From Blastococcus saxobsidens DD2 (GTDB taxonomy: Bacteria; Actinomycetota; Actinomycetes; Mycobacteriales; Geodermatophilaceae): a DNA stretch of 64,000 nucleotides. Positions 42,668 to 52,548 of the stretch are shown piece after piece. Made by a program: the position numbers and the translations under genes. Each line of letters opens with the position of its first letter. Within the stretch, counting starts at the first letter, position 1. The notes beneath the pieces are model-generated. The model saw only the letters and a program-made list of their open reading frames with translations. It did not search any database and was not told where the DNA came from. Location of the stretch: assembly GCF_000284015.1 (NCBI RefSeq), contig NC_016943.1, positions 4,071,541 through 4,135,540 of the forward strand, written 5' to 3'.

Positions 42668-42976
42668 TCACTTCTCCACGACGGCGAGCAGGTCGCGGGC
42701 GGAGAGCACCAGGTACTCCTCGCCGGCGTACTTGACCTCGGTACCGCCGTACTTCGAGTAGATGACCACGTCACCGACGTTCACGTCGAGCGGAACGCGG
42801 TTGCCGTTGTCGTCGATGCGGCCGGGGCCGACGGCGACGACGGTGCCCTCCTGGGGCTTCTCCTTGGCGGTGTCCGGGATGACCAGACCGGAGGCGGTGG
42901 TGGTCTCGGCCTCGTTGGCCTGGACCACGACGCGGTCTTCCAGCGGCTTGATGCTGACCTTGGTAGCGGTCGTCAC
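42668..42976 (-). CDS. groES: co-chaperonin GroES
   Basis: The 10-kDa lid of the GroEL chamber, 102 residues. It has the core [15 protein letters not shown] near residue 10, the mobile loop [17 protein letters not shown], and the ending [22 protein letters not shown] at 42976 has AAGGGGG about ten bases upstream. It is the first gene of the groESL unit, which has a CIRCE operator about 100 bases upstream. Confidence 0.96.
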   Translation of the reverse strand: MTTATKVSIKPLEDRVVVQANEAETTTASGLVIPDTAKEKPQEGTVVAVGPGRIDDNGNRVPLDVNVGDVVIYSKYGGTEVKYAGEEYLVLSARDLLAVVEK

Positions 42977-43077
42977 GTCGGTGACGCCCCCTTCGGTGTC
43001 GGACGGCAGGGATGGATGCTGTGGCACGGGATCCGGGCACCCGCCGTCGCGGGGGTCGGGCGCCAGGCCGTGTCGCT

Positions 43078-43104
43078 TTGGCACTCTACCTAGGAGAGTG
43101 CCAG
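43078..43104. promoter_or_regulatory. CIRCE operator (HrcA binding site)
   Basis: GCACTC, nine bases, GAGTGC at 43081-43101 matches the core and exact spacing of CIRCE (TTAGCACTC-N9-GAGTGCTAA). The flanks are TTG and CAG, so the outer bases are only partly conserved. It is the expected binding site for the heat-shock repressor HrcA upstream of groES, and it also lies close to the divergent methyltransferase gene. Confidence 0.88.
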
Positions 43105-43171
43105 CCGCTCAACCTGGTACCCCGGGGTGGGTGACGTCGGGGCGCCCCGGCCCGTACGCCACGCTTGGCCG

Positions 43172-44398
43172 GTGGCCCCCGACTCCCCCGAGAACGCCGT
43201 CCTGACCCAGCTCGCCTGGCTGCGGGGCCACGAGGGGGCGACCGCCGTCGCGCTGGCGACACGGCTGCAGGACGACGGGGTCGACCTGCTCCCCGGCCTG
43301 GACCGGCTGCGCGCGGAGGTGGGGGCCGAGCACGCAGGGGCGGCGTGGGAGCTGGCCCGGCTCCGGTCCCGGGCGCGGCCGGTGTTCGGCACCGACGCCG
43401 ACGTCCTGTTCTTCACCGCCGACACCCTGGAGCAGGCCGGGCGCCCGCAGCTGGCCGGGCGCCGAGCCGCCCGGCTGCTGGCAGGGGGCGCGGACTCGGT
43501 GGCCGACCTCGGCTGCGCGTCGGGGACCGACACGGTCGCCCTCGCCCGGGCCGGGGCCCGGGTGCTCGCCGTCGACGTCGATCCGGTCGCCCGCGAGCTG
43601 ACCGCCGCCAACGCCGCGGCGCTCGGCGTCGACGACGACGTCTGGGTGGTCGCCGGCGACGCCGTCGAGCTGGTGGCCGCCGCCCGCGGGGGCGAGGTGG
43701 CCGGCTGCGGGGCCGCCGTCCTGGATCCCGCCCGCCGCGCCGGCGGACGCCGCCAGCTCGACCCCGACCGCTGGTCACCCCCCTGGTTGACGGTCGCCCT
43801 CCTCCTGGAGCGGATGCCGACCGCGGCGGTGAAGGTGGCGCCGGGGCTGGACCACGACCGGGTGCCCGACGGCGTCGAGGCCGAGTGGGTGTCGGTCGGC
43901 GGCTCGATCGTCGAGGCACTGCTGTGGGGCCGCGCGGTCTCCTCGACCTGGCGGCGGGCCACGCTCCTGAGCGACGAGGCGCACGAGCTGACCGCGGACG
44001 CCGACCCCGGTCCGGCGCCCGCGGGCCCGGTGCGCGGCTGGCTGCACGAGCCGGACCCGGCGGTCATCCGCTCCGGGCTGGTGTCGCTGGTGGCCGCGGA
44101 CCTCGGCGCGAACCTGGTCGACCCGACGATCGCCTACCTGACCTCCGACGCCCGCGCCGGCTCGCCCTGGGTCAGCTCCTACCGGGTCGAGGAGGCGCTG
44201 CCGTTCAACCTCAAGAAGCTGAAGGCACTGCTGCGCGACCGCGGGGTCGGCCGGGTCGTGGTGAAGAAGCGCGGCTCGGCCATCGAGCCGGAGACCCTGG
44301 CTCGCCAGCTCCGCGGCGACGGCGCGCGGACGGCCACCGTCGTCGTCACCCGTGTCGCCGGCGCCCCGACCGTGCTGGTCTGCGACGTCAGCGGCTGA
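43172..44398 (+). CDS. SAM-dependent methyltransferase with THUMP-like C-terminal domain
   Basis: A 408-residue class I methyltransferase. Motif I is [16 protein letters not shown] near residue 110, with [14 protein letters not shown] following, and [12 protein letters not shown] near residue 185 is the substrate-side loop. The C-terminal part ([21 protein letters not shown] region, about residue 345 on) resembles the THUMP-like domain found in actinobacterial proteins of this type. The target is unknown; RNA is plausible. CACGCT six bases before the GTG fits a leaderless start. It overlaps the end of tsaD by 11 bases. Confidence 0.82.
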   Translation: MAPDSPENAVLTQLAWLRGHEGATAVALATRLQDDGVDLLPGLDRLRAEVGAEHAGAAWELARLRSRARPVFGTDADVLFFTADTLEQAGRPQLAGRRAARLLAGGADSVADLGCASGTDTVALARAGARVLAVDVDPVARELTAANAAALGVDDDVWVVAGDAVELVAAARGGEVAGCGAAVLDPARRAGGRRQLDPDRWSPPWLTVALLLERMPTAAVKVAPGLDHDRVPDGVEAEWVSVGGSIVEALLWGRAVSSTWRRATLLSDEAHELTADADPGPAPAGPVRGWLHEPDPAVIRSGLVSLVAADLGANLVDPTIAYLTSDARAGSPWVSSYRVEEALPFNLKKLKALLRDRGVGRVVVKKRGSAIEPETLARQLRGDGARTATVVVTRVAGAPTVLVCDVSG

Positions 44399-45425
44399 CG
44401 ACGTCGATCGGCAGCGAGCTGTCCGCGCCGAGGTCGGGCGCCGACGGCGCGACGCCGGCGGCGACCAGCCGCGAGCCGAGCGCGGCCACCATCGCCCCGT
44501 TGTCGGTGCACAACCGCGGACTGGGCACGCGCAGCACGATGCCGGCCGCAGCACTCCGCTCCTCCGCGAGCGCGCGCAGCCGCGAGTTGGCCGCCACTCC
44601 CCCGCCGAGCACCAGGTGGTCGACGCCGTGGTCGCGGCACGCCCGCACCGCCTTCGCGGTGAGGACGTCGGCGACCGCCTCCTGGAACGACGCGGCCACG
44701 TCGGCGACCGGCACCGGCTCGCCGGACCGCTCCCGGGCCTCGACCCACCGCGCGACCGCCGTCTTCAGCCCGGAGAACGAGAAGTCGTAGGCCGGGTCGC
44801 GGGGGCCGGTGAGGCCGCGCGGGAAGGCGATCGCCGACGGGTCGCCCTCGCGCGCGGCCCGGTCGATCGGCGGGCCGCCGGGGAACGGCAGCCCCAGCAC
44901 GCGGGCCACCTTGTCGAACGCCTCCCCCGCGGCGTCGTCGATCGTGCGGCCGAGCGACTGCACCTCCTGCGCCAGGTCCGGTACCAGCAGCAGCGAGCTG
45001 TGCCCGCCGGAGACGAGCATCGCGATCGACGGCTCGGCCAGCCGCCCGTGCTGCAGCTCGTCGACGGCGACGTGCGCGGCCAGGTGGTTGACCCCGTACA
45101 GCGGTCTGTCGAGCGCCAGCGCGTAGGCCTTCGCCGCCGCGACCCCCACGAGCAGGGCGCCGGTCAGGCCGGGCCCGCTCGTGACCGCCACCGCGTCGAT
45201 GTCGGACGCGCTGATGCCGGCGTCGGCCAGGGCCCGGTGCACCGTGGGCACCATCGCCTCCAGGTGCGCCCGAGAGGCGATCTCGGGGACCACGCCGCCG
45301 AAGCGTTCGTGCTCGGCCACGGACGTGGCGAGCGCGTCGGCCAGCAAGGTGTGGCCCTGCACGATCCCCACGCCGGTCTCGTCGCACGAGGTCTCGAAGC
45401 CGAGCACGATCGGTTCCTGCTTCAC
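44388..45425 (-). CDS. tsaD: tRNA t6A synthesis protein TsaD
   Basis: The catalytic subunit that transfers threonylcarbamoyl to A37 of ANN-decoding tRNAs, together with TsaB and TsaE. The 345-residue ASKHA-fold protein has the metal ligands in VNHLAAHV near residue 115, [12 protein letters not shown] near residue 137 and [12 protein letters not shown] near residue 275. The GTG at 45425 overlaps the rimI stop by four bases. The unit is tsaB-rimI-tsaD, each joined by a GTGA overlap. Confidence 0.96.
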   Translation of the reverse strand: MKQEPIVLGFETSCDETGVGIVQGHTLLADALATSVAEHERFGGVVPEIASRAHLEAMVPTVHRALADAGISASDIDAVAVTSGPGLTGALLVGVAAAKAYALALDRPLYGVNHLAAHVAVDELQHGRLAEPSIAMLVSGGHSSLLLVPDLAQEVQSLGRTIDDAAGEAFDKVARVLGLPFPGGPPIDRAAREGDPSAIAFPRGLTGPRDPAYDFSFSGLKTAVARWVEARERSGEPVPVADVAASFQEAVADVLTAKAVRACRDHGVDHLVLGGGVAANSRLRALAEERSAAAGIVLRVPSPRLCTDNGAMVAALGSRLVAAGVAPSAPDLGADSSLPIDVVSR

Positions 45426-45865
45426 GGCTTCTCCCGCTTCATCACCACGGCATCGGTGCCGCTGGGCTGGTAGTACCTCGGGCGCCGGCCGATCTCGGTG
45501 AACCCCCGCCGCCGGTAGAGGCCTTGCGCCGGCTCGTTGTCCGCGCGCACCTCGAGCAGCACCACCGGGCTGCGCCGGTCGGCCTCCGCCAGCAGCGCGT
45601 CGAGCAGCCGGGCGCCGATGCCTTCGCCCTGCCGGGCACCCGCGACGCCGATCGTGGCGACGTGCGCCTCCTCGTCGTAGGCGATCAGGCCGGCGTACCC
45701 GACGACCACACCGTCGTCCTCGGCCACCAGGTAATGGCGGGTGCCGCTCTGCGCGAGCTCCTCGCGGTACATCGCCGCGGTCCACGTGTCGGGCGCGAAG
45801 AGCTCCTCCTCGAGCTCCATCACCCGGGGCAGGTCGGCGAGGGTCATCGGTCGCAACCGGCTCAC
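45422..45865 (-). CDS. rimI: ribosomal protein S18-alanine N-acetyltransferase
   Basis: A 147-residue GNAT acetyltransferase. The acetyl-CoA loop reads [16 protein letters not shown] near residue 78, and the C-terminal [19 protein letters not shown] is the RimI signature. Its place between tsaB and tsaD is the standard actinobacterial order. It starts at GTG 45865, overlapping tsaB by four bases. Confidence 0.9.
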   Translation of the reverse strand: MSRLRPMTLADLPRVMELEEELFAPDTWTAAMYREELAQSGTRHYLVAEDDGVVVGYAGLIAYDEEAHVATIGVAGARQGEGIGARLLDALLAEADRRSPVVLLEVRADNEPAQGLYRRRGFTEIGRRPRYYQPSGTDAVVMKREKP

Positions 45866-46497
45866 CGCGTCACCGGCTTGATCGACGTCGGTGGCACGGC
45901 GTCGGGACGGCGGAGGTACAGCGGCACCAGCGGCGCGGCCGACCCGGGGTCGGCCAGCTGCGGGGCCGCGGCGCGCAGCAGCCCGGCGGTGGTGACGTCG
46001 GCCGGCGTCACGGGCCCGCCCAGCCGCTCGGCGAAGGCCGGGTCGCCGGTGAACGGGCCGGGCAGCCGGAGGTCCTCGGGCCGGACGACCGAGGGCCCCT
46101 CGGTGCGCATCCCGTCGGCGTCGTAGGTGGCCCAGTAGACCTCCTTGCGCCGGGCGTCGGTGACCACCGTGCGGGCGCCGGAGCCGACGGCGTCCAGCGA
46201 GCACACCCCGACGACCGGGATGCCCCGGGCGTCGGCGATCGCCGCGGCGGTGACGACGCCGACCCGCAGGCCGGTGAACGGTCCGGGGCCGAGGCCGGTG
46301 ACGATCGCCTCCACGTCCCCCAGCGCGACGCCGGCGTCGGCGAGCACACCCTGGACGGCGGGAGTGAGCAGCTCGGCGTGCTTCGTGCCGGACGGCACCG
46401 CCCGCTCGGCGAGCACCGTGGCGCCGTCGGCGGCCGACCAGCGCGCCAGCCCGGCGACGAGCCTCGGGGTGGCGGTGTCGAGCGCGAGGACCAGCAC
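45862..46497 (-). CDS. tsaB: tRNA t6A synthesis protein TsaB
   Basis: The non-catalytic ASKHA partner of TsaD, 211 residues. It begins [15 protein letters not shown] and has [17 protein letters not shown] near residue 70. TACCCT eight bases before the GTG suggests a short-leader or leaderless promoter for tsaB-rimI-tsaD. In many actinobacteria tsaE comes directly upstream; here the vapBC pair lies between. Confidence 0.93.
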   Translation of the reverse strand: MLVLALDTATPRLVAGLARWSAADGATVLAERAVPSGTKHAELLTPAVQGVLADAGVALGDVEAIVTGLGPGPFTGLRVGVVTAAAIADARGIPVVGVCSLDAVGSGARTVVTDARRKEVYWATYDADGMRTEGPSVVRPEDLRLPGPFTGDPAFAERLGGPVTPADVTTAGLLRAAAPQLADPGSAAPLVPLYLRRPDAVPPTSIKPVTR

Positions 46498-46574
46498 GGA
46501 CGTTCAGGGTAGTGGGACACGGTTGGCCGTGGACGGCGACGTCGATTGATGCGCTGATGCGTTAACATCACGCG

Positions 46575-46796
46575 GTGCGCACCACCCTGGACATCGATGA
46601 CGACGTCGTCGCTGCGGCTCGCGAGCTCGCCGCTGGTGAGCGCCGCTCTCTCGGTGCGGTCATCTCCGAGCTCGCCCGCCGAGGGCTGACGCCGGCCCGG
46701 GTGGAGAGCGAGGACGGGCTACCGGTGATCCGCGTGCCGAGCGGGACTGCCCCCATCACCCCGGGGATGGTGGCCCGGGCCCTCGAGGAGGCCTGA
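46575..46796 (+). CDS. vapB: VapB-type antitoxin
   Basis: A 73-residue antitoxin. The N-terminal MRTTLDIDDDVVAAAREL is a ribbon-helix-helix DNA-binding segment, and the C-terminal half (GLPVIRVPSGTAPITPGMV) would wrap the toxin. TAACAT lies six bases before the GTG, so it is probably leaderless, and the protein probably autoregulates this promoter. It is followed after six bases by the PIN toxin and lies on the strand opposite the tsa genes. Confidence 0.88.
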   Translation: MRTTLDIDDDVVAAARELAAGERRSLGAVISELARRGLTPARVESEDGLPVIRVPSGTAPITPGMVARALEEA

Positions 46797-46802
46797 CCGA
46801 CC

Positions 46803-47219
46803 GTGGGACTCCTCGACGTCAACGCGCTGATCGCGCTGGCGTGGGACTCGCACGTCCACCATGTCGCGATCCGGAACTGGTTCGCCGCCCACCGATCGTC
46901 GGGCTGGGCCACCTGCCCGATCACCGAGAGCGGCTTCGTGCGGATCTCCGCCAACCCCACGGTGCTGCCCAGCCCGCTGGCTCCTGCTACCGCTCGTGAC
47001 GTCCTCGCCGGACTGCGCAGTGCAGGCGCCCACCGGTTCCTGGTCGACGACGTATCCATCGTCGATACCGACGTGCCGGCGACGAGCGGGCACCGCCAGG
47101 TGACCGACGCGCATCTGCTGACGCTCGCCCGCCGCCGAGGCGTCCGGCTGGTCACCTTCGACGCGGGGCTCGCCTCGCTGGCCGGCAACCGGGACGTCGA
47201 GCTGCTCACCGCCCTGTAG
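46803..47219 (+). CDS. vapC: VapC-type PIN domain toxin
   Basis: A 138-residue PIN-domain ribonuclease toxin. The acidic active-site residues are visible as LLDVNALIALA (Asp 5), TESGFVRI (Glu near residue 41), TDAHLLTLA (Asp near residue 101) and VTFDAGLA (Asp near residue 119). VapC toxins cut tRNA or rRNA when VapB is degraded. Nothing suggests it is inactive. The pair separates tsaB from tsaE. Confidence 0.9.
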   Translation: MGLLDVNALIALAWDSHVHHVAIRNWFAAHRSSGWATCPITESGFVRISANPTVLPSPLAPATARDVLAGLRSAGAHRFLVDDVSIVDTDVPATSGHRQVTDAHLLTLARRRGVRLVTFDAGLASLAGNRDVELLTAL

Positions 47220-47244
47220 CGCGGTCGCCCGAGCCGGTGCCACC

Positions 47245-47694
47245 TCAGCCGTCGATCCGCTGCTCCCAGCTCGGGCCGGACGGCACGAGCAGCGCCGTCC
47301 GGACGTCGTCGTCGCGCCGGTCGAGCCGCACCTCGAGGTGCTCGTCGGCCAGCTGCTCCACGAGCCCCTGTCCCCACTCCACCACGGTGAGCGACTCTCC
47401 GGTGGCGGCGTCGAGATCCAGGTCGTCGACGTCGGCGTGTCCGCCGAGGCGGTAGGCGTCGACGTGCACGAGCGGGATGCGCCCGTCGCGGTGGACACGG
47501 GCGATGACGAAGGTCGGCGAGGTGACCGGCTCCCGGACGCCGAGCCCCGCCCCGATCCCCTGGGTGAGGGCGGTCTTGCCGGCACCCAGGGGCCCGACGA
47601 GCACCAGCAGGTCGCCGGGGCGCGCCAGTGCGGCCAGCGCGCGGCCCAGGGCCTGGGTGTCGGCGAGCGTGGGCAGCACGTGCTCCCGTCTCAC
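47245..47694 (-). CDS. tsaE: tRNA t6A synthesis ATPase TsaE
   Basis: A 149-residue ATPase that supports the TsaBD complex. Walker A is LVGPLGAGKTALTQG near residue 31, with SPTFVIARVHRDG and VHVDAYRLGG after it. The GTG at 47694 overlaps the udg stop by four bases; a second GTG at 47679 would give a shorter form. It is cotranscribed with udg rather than with tsaB. Confidence 0.93.
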   Translation of the reverse strand: MRREHVLPTLADTQALGRALAALARPGDLLVLVGPLGAGKTALTQGIGAGLGVREPVTSPTFVIARVHRDGRIPLVHVDAYRLGGHADVDDLDLDAATGESLTVVEWGQGLVEQLADEHLEVRLDRRDDDVRTALLVPSGPSWEQRIDG

Positions 47695-48338
47695 CGCGTC
47701 TCCCGGGCGCCGACCAGGTACGCGACGGCGCGGAGGTCGGCGGCCAGCGCGGCCCGCGGCGCCCCGTTCGGACCGAACCGGATGGCCGCCGACGGGTGGT
47801 AGGTGACGTACAGGCCGCGGCCCTCCCACTCCACGGGGCCGACCTCCCGCGCCCGGGCGAGCACCGTGCGCGGACCGAGGAACCACTTGGCGGCCGACAG
47901 CCCGAGGGCGATCACCGCCGGCGGGTCGAGCAGCTGCAGCTGGCGGCGCAGCCAGCCGCTGCAGCGGCCCACCTCGTCGGCCCTGGGCGTCCGGTTGCCC
48001 GGCGGACGGCACTTCACCACGTTGAGGACGGCGGCCCGCCCACGGTCCAGCCCCGCCTCGGCGAGCAGCTGGTCCAGCAGCGCGCCGGACTTCCCGACGA
48101 ACGGCCGGCCGGTCTCGTCCTCCGTCGCTCCGGGAGCCTCTCCGACGAGCGCCACGAGCGGCCGCCCGGCCACGGGGATGTCGCCGACGACGACGTTGCG
48201 TCGCGCCGCCGCCAGCTCGGGGCAGGCCAGGCACCCGCTCGCGGACCGGGCGAGGGACGGCCAGTCCGGGGCAGCCGCGGCCGTCCGCGCGACCTCTTCG
48301 GCGGCGGCGTCGAACCGGGGCGGACGGGGTGCGGCCAC
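47691..48338 (-). CDS. uracil-DNA glycosylase, iron-sulfur family (UdgA-like)
   Basis: A 215-residue base-excision enzyme that removes uracil from DNA. The active-site motif is VGEAPGATEDETGRPFVG near residue 65 and the late motif is VTYHPSAAIRFG. Cysteines in SGCLACPEL, VVKCRPPGN and GRCSGWL would hold a 4Fe-4S cluster, as in family 4. Two GTG codons are in tandem; 48338 is chosen because TAGGGT lies exactly six bases upstream (leaderless). Confidence 0.88.
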   Translation of the reverse strand: MAAPRPPRFDAAAEEVARTAAAAPDWPSLARSASGCLACPELAAARRNVVVGDIPVAGRPLVALVGEAPGATEDETGRPFVGKSGALLDQLLAEAGLDRGRAAVLNVVKCRPPGNRTPRADEVGRCSGWLRRQLQLLDPPAVIALGLSAAKWFLGPRTVLARAREVGPVEWEGRGLYVTYHPSAAIRFGPNGAPRAALAADLRAVAYLVGARETR

Positions 48339-48347
48339 CACCGCACC

Positions 48348-49541
48348 CTAACCGCGCGCGTTCGCCGTCCGACCGGCCACGACCCGGCGGAGCAGCCGGG
48401 TGAGCGCGCTGCTGACCTCGTCCGGCGCCTCGAGCAGCACCATGTGACCGGCACCGGGGACGACGATGTACTCCGCCGCGTTCTCGCCGGACTGCGTCAG
48501 GCGCTCGACGATCAGCTCGCTGTGCTCCTTGGGGATCATGGTGTCCCGGTCGCCGGTGAGCACGAGCGTGGGCACCTGGCGCAGCGGCTCCAGGCGGCCG
48601 GTCTCGTCCAGCCCGGCCAGGGCCGGGTAGAACTCCGCGATGACGTCGACCGGCGTGCCCGCGATCATCGCGTCGACGTAGCGGACCAGCGCCGGGTCCA
48701 CGTCGGCCGAGCCGAAGGACAACGCCTTGGTCGCGGCCGACACCAGGTCGGCGGCGACCCGCCGGGTGCGCTCGGCGAACGTCGGCCGGTGCCGCATGGT
48801 CCAGGCGGCGACGGGGAGGATCGCGGCGCGCAGCCGGGTGAGCATCTCCGGCAGCCCGAAACTCAGCTCGGCGAGGTTGCCGCTGGAGGTGGACAGCAGC
48901 GCGGCCCCGACGACGCGGGTGCCGAACAGCTCGGGACGGGAGGCGGCCAGTCCCATGATGGTCATGCCACCCATGGAGTGGCCGACCAGCACGACCGGCC
49001 CCCGCGGCGCGCGGGCGTCCAGGACCGTCCCGAGGTCGGCGGCCAGCTGCTCGATCGTGGAGCGTGCGGGGGCGCCCCGGCCCGAGGAGCCGTGTCCGCG
49101 CTGGTCGTAGAAGACCAGCCGCGCCTGCGGCCGGTGTCCGTTCTCGGTCGCCAGCTCCGCGGCCAGCGCGCGCCGCTGGAAGGCCCACGAGGCCATCGAC
49201 AGCGTGTAGCCGTGCACGAAGACGACCGTCAGCGGGGCGTCCCCCGGCCCGATCTCCTCCACCGAGAGGAGCACCCCGTCGTCGGCCTGGACCAGGGCGG
49301 TGCGGTCGGCGGGGCGGGCCTCGGCGCCGAGGGGGTCGGCCCGGCGCAACTGCCCCTCGGGAGAACCGGACGGCAGCTCGGCGGCCGGCCGGAGCTCCAC
49401 GGCACGTACCCGCCGTGCGGCGATCCGGCTCACGGCCACCCCGGCGGCGGTACCGGCGGCGGCCAGCCCGACGACCGCGCCGACGATGCCGGCGGTGAGC
49501 CCGCGGGGATGCCTGGCGGGCGGCGGGTGCTTCCGCGCCAT
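48348..49541 (-). CDS. membrane-anchored alpha/beta-hydrolase
   Basis: A 397-residue alpha/beta-hydrolase with one N-terminal membrane segment (LTAGIVGAVVGLAAAGTAAG). Catalytic elements are VVFVHGYTLSMASW near residue 107, the nucleophile in VGHSMGGMTI near residue 165, the acid in TGDRDTMIP near residue 320 and the His in PGAGHMVLLE near residue 354. The cap region is helical. It lies between alr and udg, its ATG sharing one base with the alr stop, as in other actinobacteria. The substrate is unknown. Confidence 0.85.
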   Translation of the reverse strand: MARKHPPPARHPRGLTAGIVGAVVGLAAAGTAAGVAVSRIAARRVRAVELRPAAELPSGSPEGQLRRADPLGAEARPADRTALVQADDGVLLSVEEIGPGDAPLTVVFVHGYTLSMASWAFQRRALAAELATENGHRPQARLVFYDQRGHGSSGRGAPARSTIEQLAADLGTVLDARAPRGPVVLVGHSMGGMTIMGLAASRPELFGTRVVGAALLSTSSGNLAELSFGLPEMLTRLRAAILPVAAWTMRHRPTFAERTRRVAADLVSAATKALSFGSADVDPALVRYVDAMIAGTPVDVIAEFYPALAGLDETGRLEPLRQVPTLVLTGDRDTMIPKEHSELIVERLTQSGENAAEYIVVPGAGHMVLLEAPDEVSSALTRLLRRVVAGRTANARG

Positions 49542-50677
49542 CAGACCGCCCCCGCGGAGCCGACGTACCGCCGGGTGAACCGGCCGCCGATCCGGGTGAC
49601 CAGCTCGTAGTGGATGGTGTCGACCGCGTCGGCCCAGTCCTGGGCGGTGGGCTCCCCGCGCTCCCCCGGGCCCCAGAGGACCACCTCGTCGCCGGGCGCC
49701 ACCGGGTCGTCCCCGACGTCCAGCACGAACTGGTCCATGCAGACCCGCCCGGCGATCGTCCGGCGGGCGCCGGCGGCGAGGACCGGAGCCCGGTTGCCGC
49801 CGGCCCGCGGCACCCCGTCGGCGTAGCCGACCGGCACCAGCGCCAGCGTCGTCTCGGCGGGCGTCGTGTACGTGTGCCCGTAGGACACCCCCGCCCCGGC
49901 CGGCACCCGCTTGGTCAGCGCGACGGCGGCCCGCACCGTCATCGCCGGCCGGAGCCCGTGGGCGGCGGCGTCCCCGCCGAGCGGGTCCAGCCCGTAGACG
50001 GCGACGCCCGGGCGCACCATGTCGTACCAGGTCTCCGGCAGGGCCACGGTGGCCGCGGAGTTGGCCAGGTGCCGGCGGGCGCCGGTGAGGCCGGCGGCGC
50101 GCGCGACCGCGACGGCCTCCTCGAACACCCGCACCTGCGCGCCGATGGTGGGGTGCGTCGGGGCGTCGGCGTAGGCCATGTGGCTCCACAGCCCGACGAC
50201 CTCGACGTCGCCGTCGGCCTGCGCCCGCGCCGCCGCGGCGACCAGCCGCGGCCACTCGGCGGCGGGCGCGCCCTCGCGGGAGAGCCCGGTGTCGACGCAC
50301 AGGTGCAGCCGGGCGGCGCGGCCGGTGGTCCGGGCCGCGGCGACCACCTCGGCCAGCCCCCACGCCGCGTTGACCGACACCTCGACGTCCGCGGCCAGCG
50401 CGGCGGCGAAGTCGGCGCCCGGGCCGTGCAGCCAGGCCAGCACCGGCGCCGTCACCCCGGCGGCACGCAGCGCCAGCGCCTCGTCCAGCACCGCGACACC
50501 CAGCTGGTCGGCTCCCCCGGCCAGCGCCGCCCGGGCGGCCGGCACCAGGCCGTGGCCGTAGCCGTCGGCCTTCACCACCGCCATCAGCGGGCGGGCGACC
50601 CGCCCGCGCAGCACCGCGGTGTTCGCCGCGATGGCATCGAGGTCGACGACCACCTCGGCCCGGGTCCCGTTGGTCAC
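49541..50677 (-). CDS. alr: alanine racemase
   Basis: A PLP enzyme that makes D-Ala for peptidoglycan, 378 residues. The PLP lysine is in AVVKADGYGHG near residue 35, the catalytic Tyr in GVSYGHTYTTP near residue 267, and HLANSAAT and GRVCMDQ are present. The GTG overlaps the nnrD stop by four bases. CAGACT seven bases upstream, inside the end of nnrD, may add an internal leaderless promoter. Confidence 0.95.
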   Translation of the reverse strand: MTNGTRAEVVVDLDAIAANTAVLRGRVARPLMAVVKADGYGHGLVPAARAALAGGADQLGVAVLDEALALRAAGVTAPVLAWLHGPGADFAAALAADVEVSVNAAWGLAEVVAAARTTGRAARLHLCVDTGLSREGAPAAEWPRLVAAAARAQADGDVEVVGLWSHMAYADAPTHPTIGAQVRVFEEAVAVARAAGLTGARRHLANSAATVALPETWYDMVRPGVAVYGLDPLGGDAAAHGLRPAMTVRAAVALTKRVPAGAGVSYGHTYTTPAETTLALVPVGYADGVPRAGGNRAPVLAAGARRTIAGRVCMDQFVLDVGDDPVAPGDEVVLWGPGERGEPTAQDWADAVDTIHYELVTRIGGRFTRRYVGSAGAV

Positions 50678-52140
50678 GCCCCCGAGTCTGGCAGGCGGTC
50701 CGGCCGGACCCCGCGCACCCGGCTGATCGCCTCGGGGAGGTGCCGCACCAGGTCGCCGGCGATCAGCGGCCCCCGCGCGGCGGCGACCTGGCCGGCGCGG
50801 CCGTGGACGTGCGCGGCCACGGCCGCCGCCTCGACGGCCGGCAGCCCGGTGGCCAGCAGGGCGCCGGTGATGCCCGACAGCACGTCACCGGTGCCGGCCG
50901 TGGCGAGCCACGGCGTGCCGGTGGCGTTGACGAAGGCGGTGCCACCGGGGTCGGCGACCACGGTGGCCTCGCCCTTGAGCAGGACGACGGCGCCCAGGTC
51001 GGCCGCCAGCCGGCGGGCGGCGCCGATCCGGTCGGAGCCGGGCCCGTACCCGAACCGGGCGAACTCGCGGTCGTGCGGGGTGAGCACCGTCGGTGCAGGA
51101 CGGTTGCGCGCGAGGTCCGGTTCGCGGGCCAGCATCGTCAGCGCGTCGGCGTCCGCGAGCACCGGCAGATCGGTGGCGAGGACTTCGGCCAGCACGCTGC
51201 GGGCGTCGTCGTCGGTGCCCATGCCCGGGCCCACCACCCAGGCCTGCACCCGGCCGGCATCGCCGGGCCGGCCATCGGTGACGATCGCCTCGGGCCAGGC
51301 GGCACGCACGCCGTCGGCGGCTGTCCCGGCGTAGCGCACCAGCCCGGGTCGGGTGCGCAGCGCGGCTCCGGTGCACAGGACGCCGGCGCCGGGGTAGGTG
51401 GCCGATCCCGCGACGATCCCGACCACGCCCTGGGTGTACTTGTCGTCGTCGGCGTCCGGCAGCGGCAGGCGGGCCGCGGCGTCCGCGTCGGTGAGCTGCC
51501 ACGCGGCCGGGGCCGGCAGGTGCTCGTCCAGGCCGATGCCGATGAGGTGCACCTCGCCGGCGTGGCCGCGCCCCTGCCCCACGACCAGCCCCGGCTTGAC
51601 CGCGCCGAAGGTCACGGTGTGCGTGGCGGCGAAGGCTGCCCCGTCGACCGCACCGGTGTCGGCGTCCACCCCGCTGGGCACGTCGACGGCCACCATCAGC
51701 GCCGGTCCCGCGGCGGCCCGGTCCACCAGCGCGGCGGCGTCCGGCCGCAGCCCGCCGGAGCCCCCGATCCCGGTGATCCCGTCGAGCACGAGATCGGCCC
51801 GCTCGAGGGCCGGCCCGGCCGCCTCGGGTGCGACAACGCGGCCACCGGCCCGCCGGAATGCGGTCAGCCCCGCCTCGTGCGCCCGCTCCGGAGCCAGCAG
51901 GGCGGCGGTGACCTGCGTACCGCGGGAGGCCAGCCGCGCCCCGGCGAACAGCGCGTCACCGCCGTTGTTGCCCGCGCCCACCAGGAGGGTGACGCGCGCA
52001 CCGTAGGAGCGGCCGAGCAGGCGGAGGCAGACGGTGGCCAACCCGGTCGCCGCACGCTGCATCAGGGCGCCGTCCGGCAGTGCCGCCAGCAGCCGGGCCT
52101 CCGCCGCGCGGATCTCCGCCGCGGTGAACAGGCCGATCAC
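50674..52140 (-). CDS. nnrD: NAD(P)HX epimerase / dehydratase (NnrD/NnrE fusion)
   Basis: A 488-residue bifunctional repair enzyme for hydrated NADH and NADPH. The N-terminal YjeF epimerase domain has [14 protein letters not shown] near residue 55. The C-terminal ribokinase-like dehydratase domain starts around residue 215 with [19 protein letters not shown] and ends with the signature [15 protein letters not shown]. The GTG at 52140 overlaps the acpS stop by four bases. The acpS-nnrD-alr order is common in bacteria. Confidence 0.94.
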   Translation of the reverse strand: MIGLFTAAEIRAAEARLLAALPDGALMQRAATGLATVCLRLLGRSYGARVTLLVGAGNNGGDALFAGARLASRGTQVTAALLAPERAHEAGLTAFRRAGGRVVAPEAAGPALERADLVLDGITGIGGSGGLRPDAAALVDRAAAGPALMVAVDVPSGVDADTGAVDGAAFAATHTVTFGAVKPGLVVGQGRGHAGEVHLIGIGLDEHLPAPAAWQLTDADAAARLPLPDADDDKYTQGVVGIVAGSATYPGAGVLCTGAALRTRPGLVRYAGTAADGVRAAWPEAIVTDGRPGDAGRVQAWVVGPGMGTDDDARSVLAEVLATDLPVLADADALTMLAREPDLARNRPAPTVLTPHDREFARFGYGPGSDRIGAARRLAADLGAVVLLKGEATVVADPGGTAFVNATGTPWLATAGTGDVLSGITGALLATGLPAVEAAAVAAHVHGRAGQVAAARGPLIAGDLVRHLPEAISRVRGVRPDRLPDSGA

Positions 52141-52523
52141 GTGGTCTCCCGGCCCAAGCCCTCGGCGACGACGACCGCGGAGGCGATGCCCCCGTCGTGG
52201 CTGAGGGAGACGTGCCAGGACGTGACGCCCAGCTGCGCCGCCCGGCCGGCCACCGAGCCGCGCACCTCCAGGTGCGGGCGGCCGTGCTCGCCGACGGTGA
52301 CCTCGGCGTCGTGCCAGCGCAGGTCGCCGGGGGCGCCGAGCGCCTTGGCCAGGGCCTCCTTCGCCGCGAACCGGGCGGCCAGCGACTCGCCGGTCCGGGG
52401 GCCACCCGAGGGGGTGCGCTGCTCGGCCGCGGTGAACAGCCGGTCGCGCAGCCCCGGTGTGCGGGCGAGCGACTGTGCGAAGCGCTCCACCGGCACGACG
52501 TCGATCCCGACCCCGATGATCAC
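52137..52523 (-). CDS. acpS: holo-ACP synthase
   Basis: This enzyme transfers 4'-phosphopantetheine from CoA to acyl carrier protein. The 128-residue protein has the Mg-binding [12 protein letters not shown] at residue 4 and [12 protein letters not shown] near residue 53, both AcpS signatures. CAGACT lies six bases before the GTG, indicating a leaderless start. It is the first gene of acpS-nnrD-alr-hydrolase-udg-tsaE, all joined or nearly so. Confidence 0.94.
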   Translation of the reverse strand: MIIGVGIDVVPVERFAQSLARTPGLRDRLFTAAEQRTPSGGPRTGESLAARFAAKEALAKALGAPGDLRWHDAEVTVGEHGRPHLEVRGSVAGRAAQLGVTSWHVSLSHDGGIASAVVVAEGLGRETT

Positions 52524-52548
52524 CCGGCCAGTCTGCCGCCTCCGCGGC

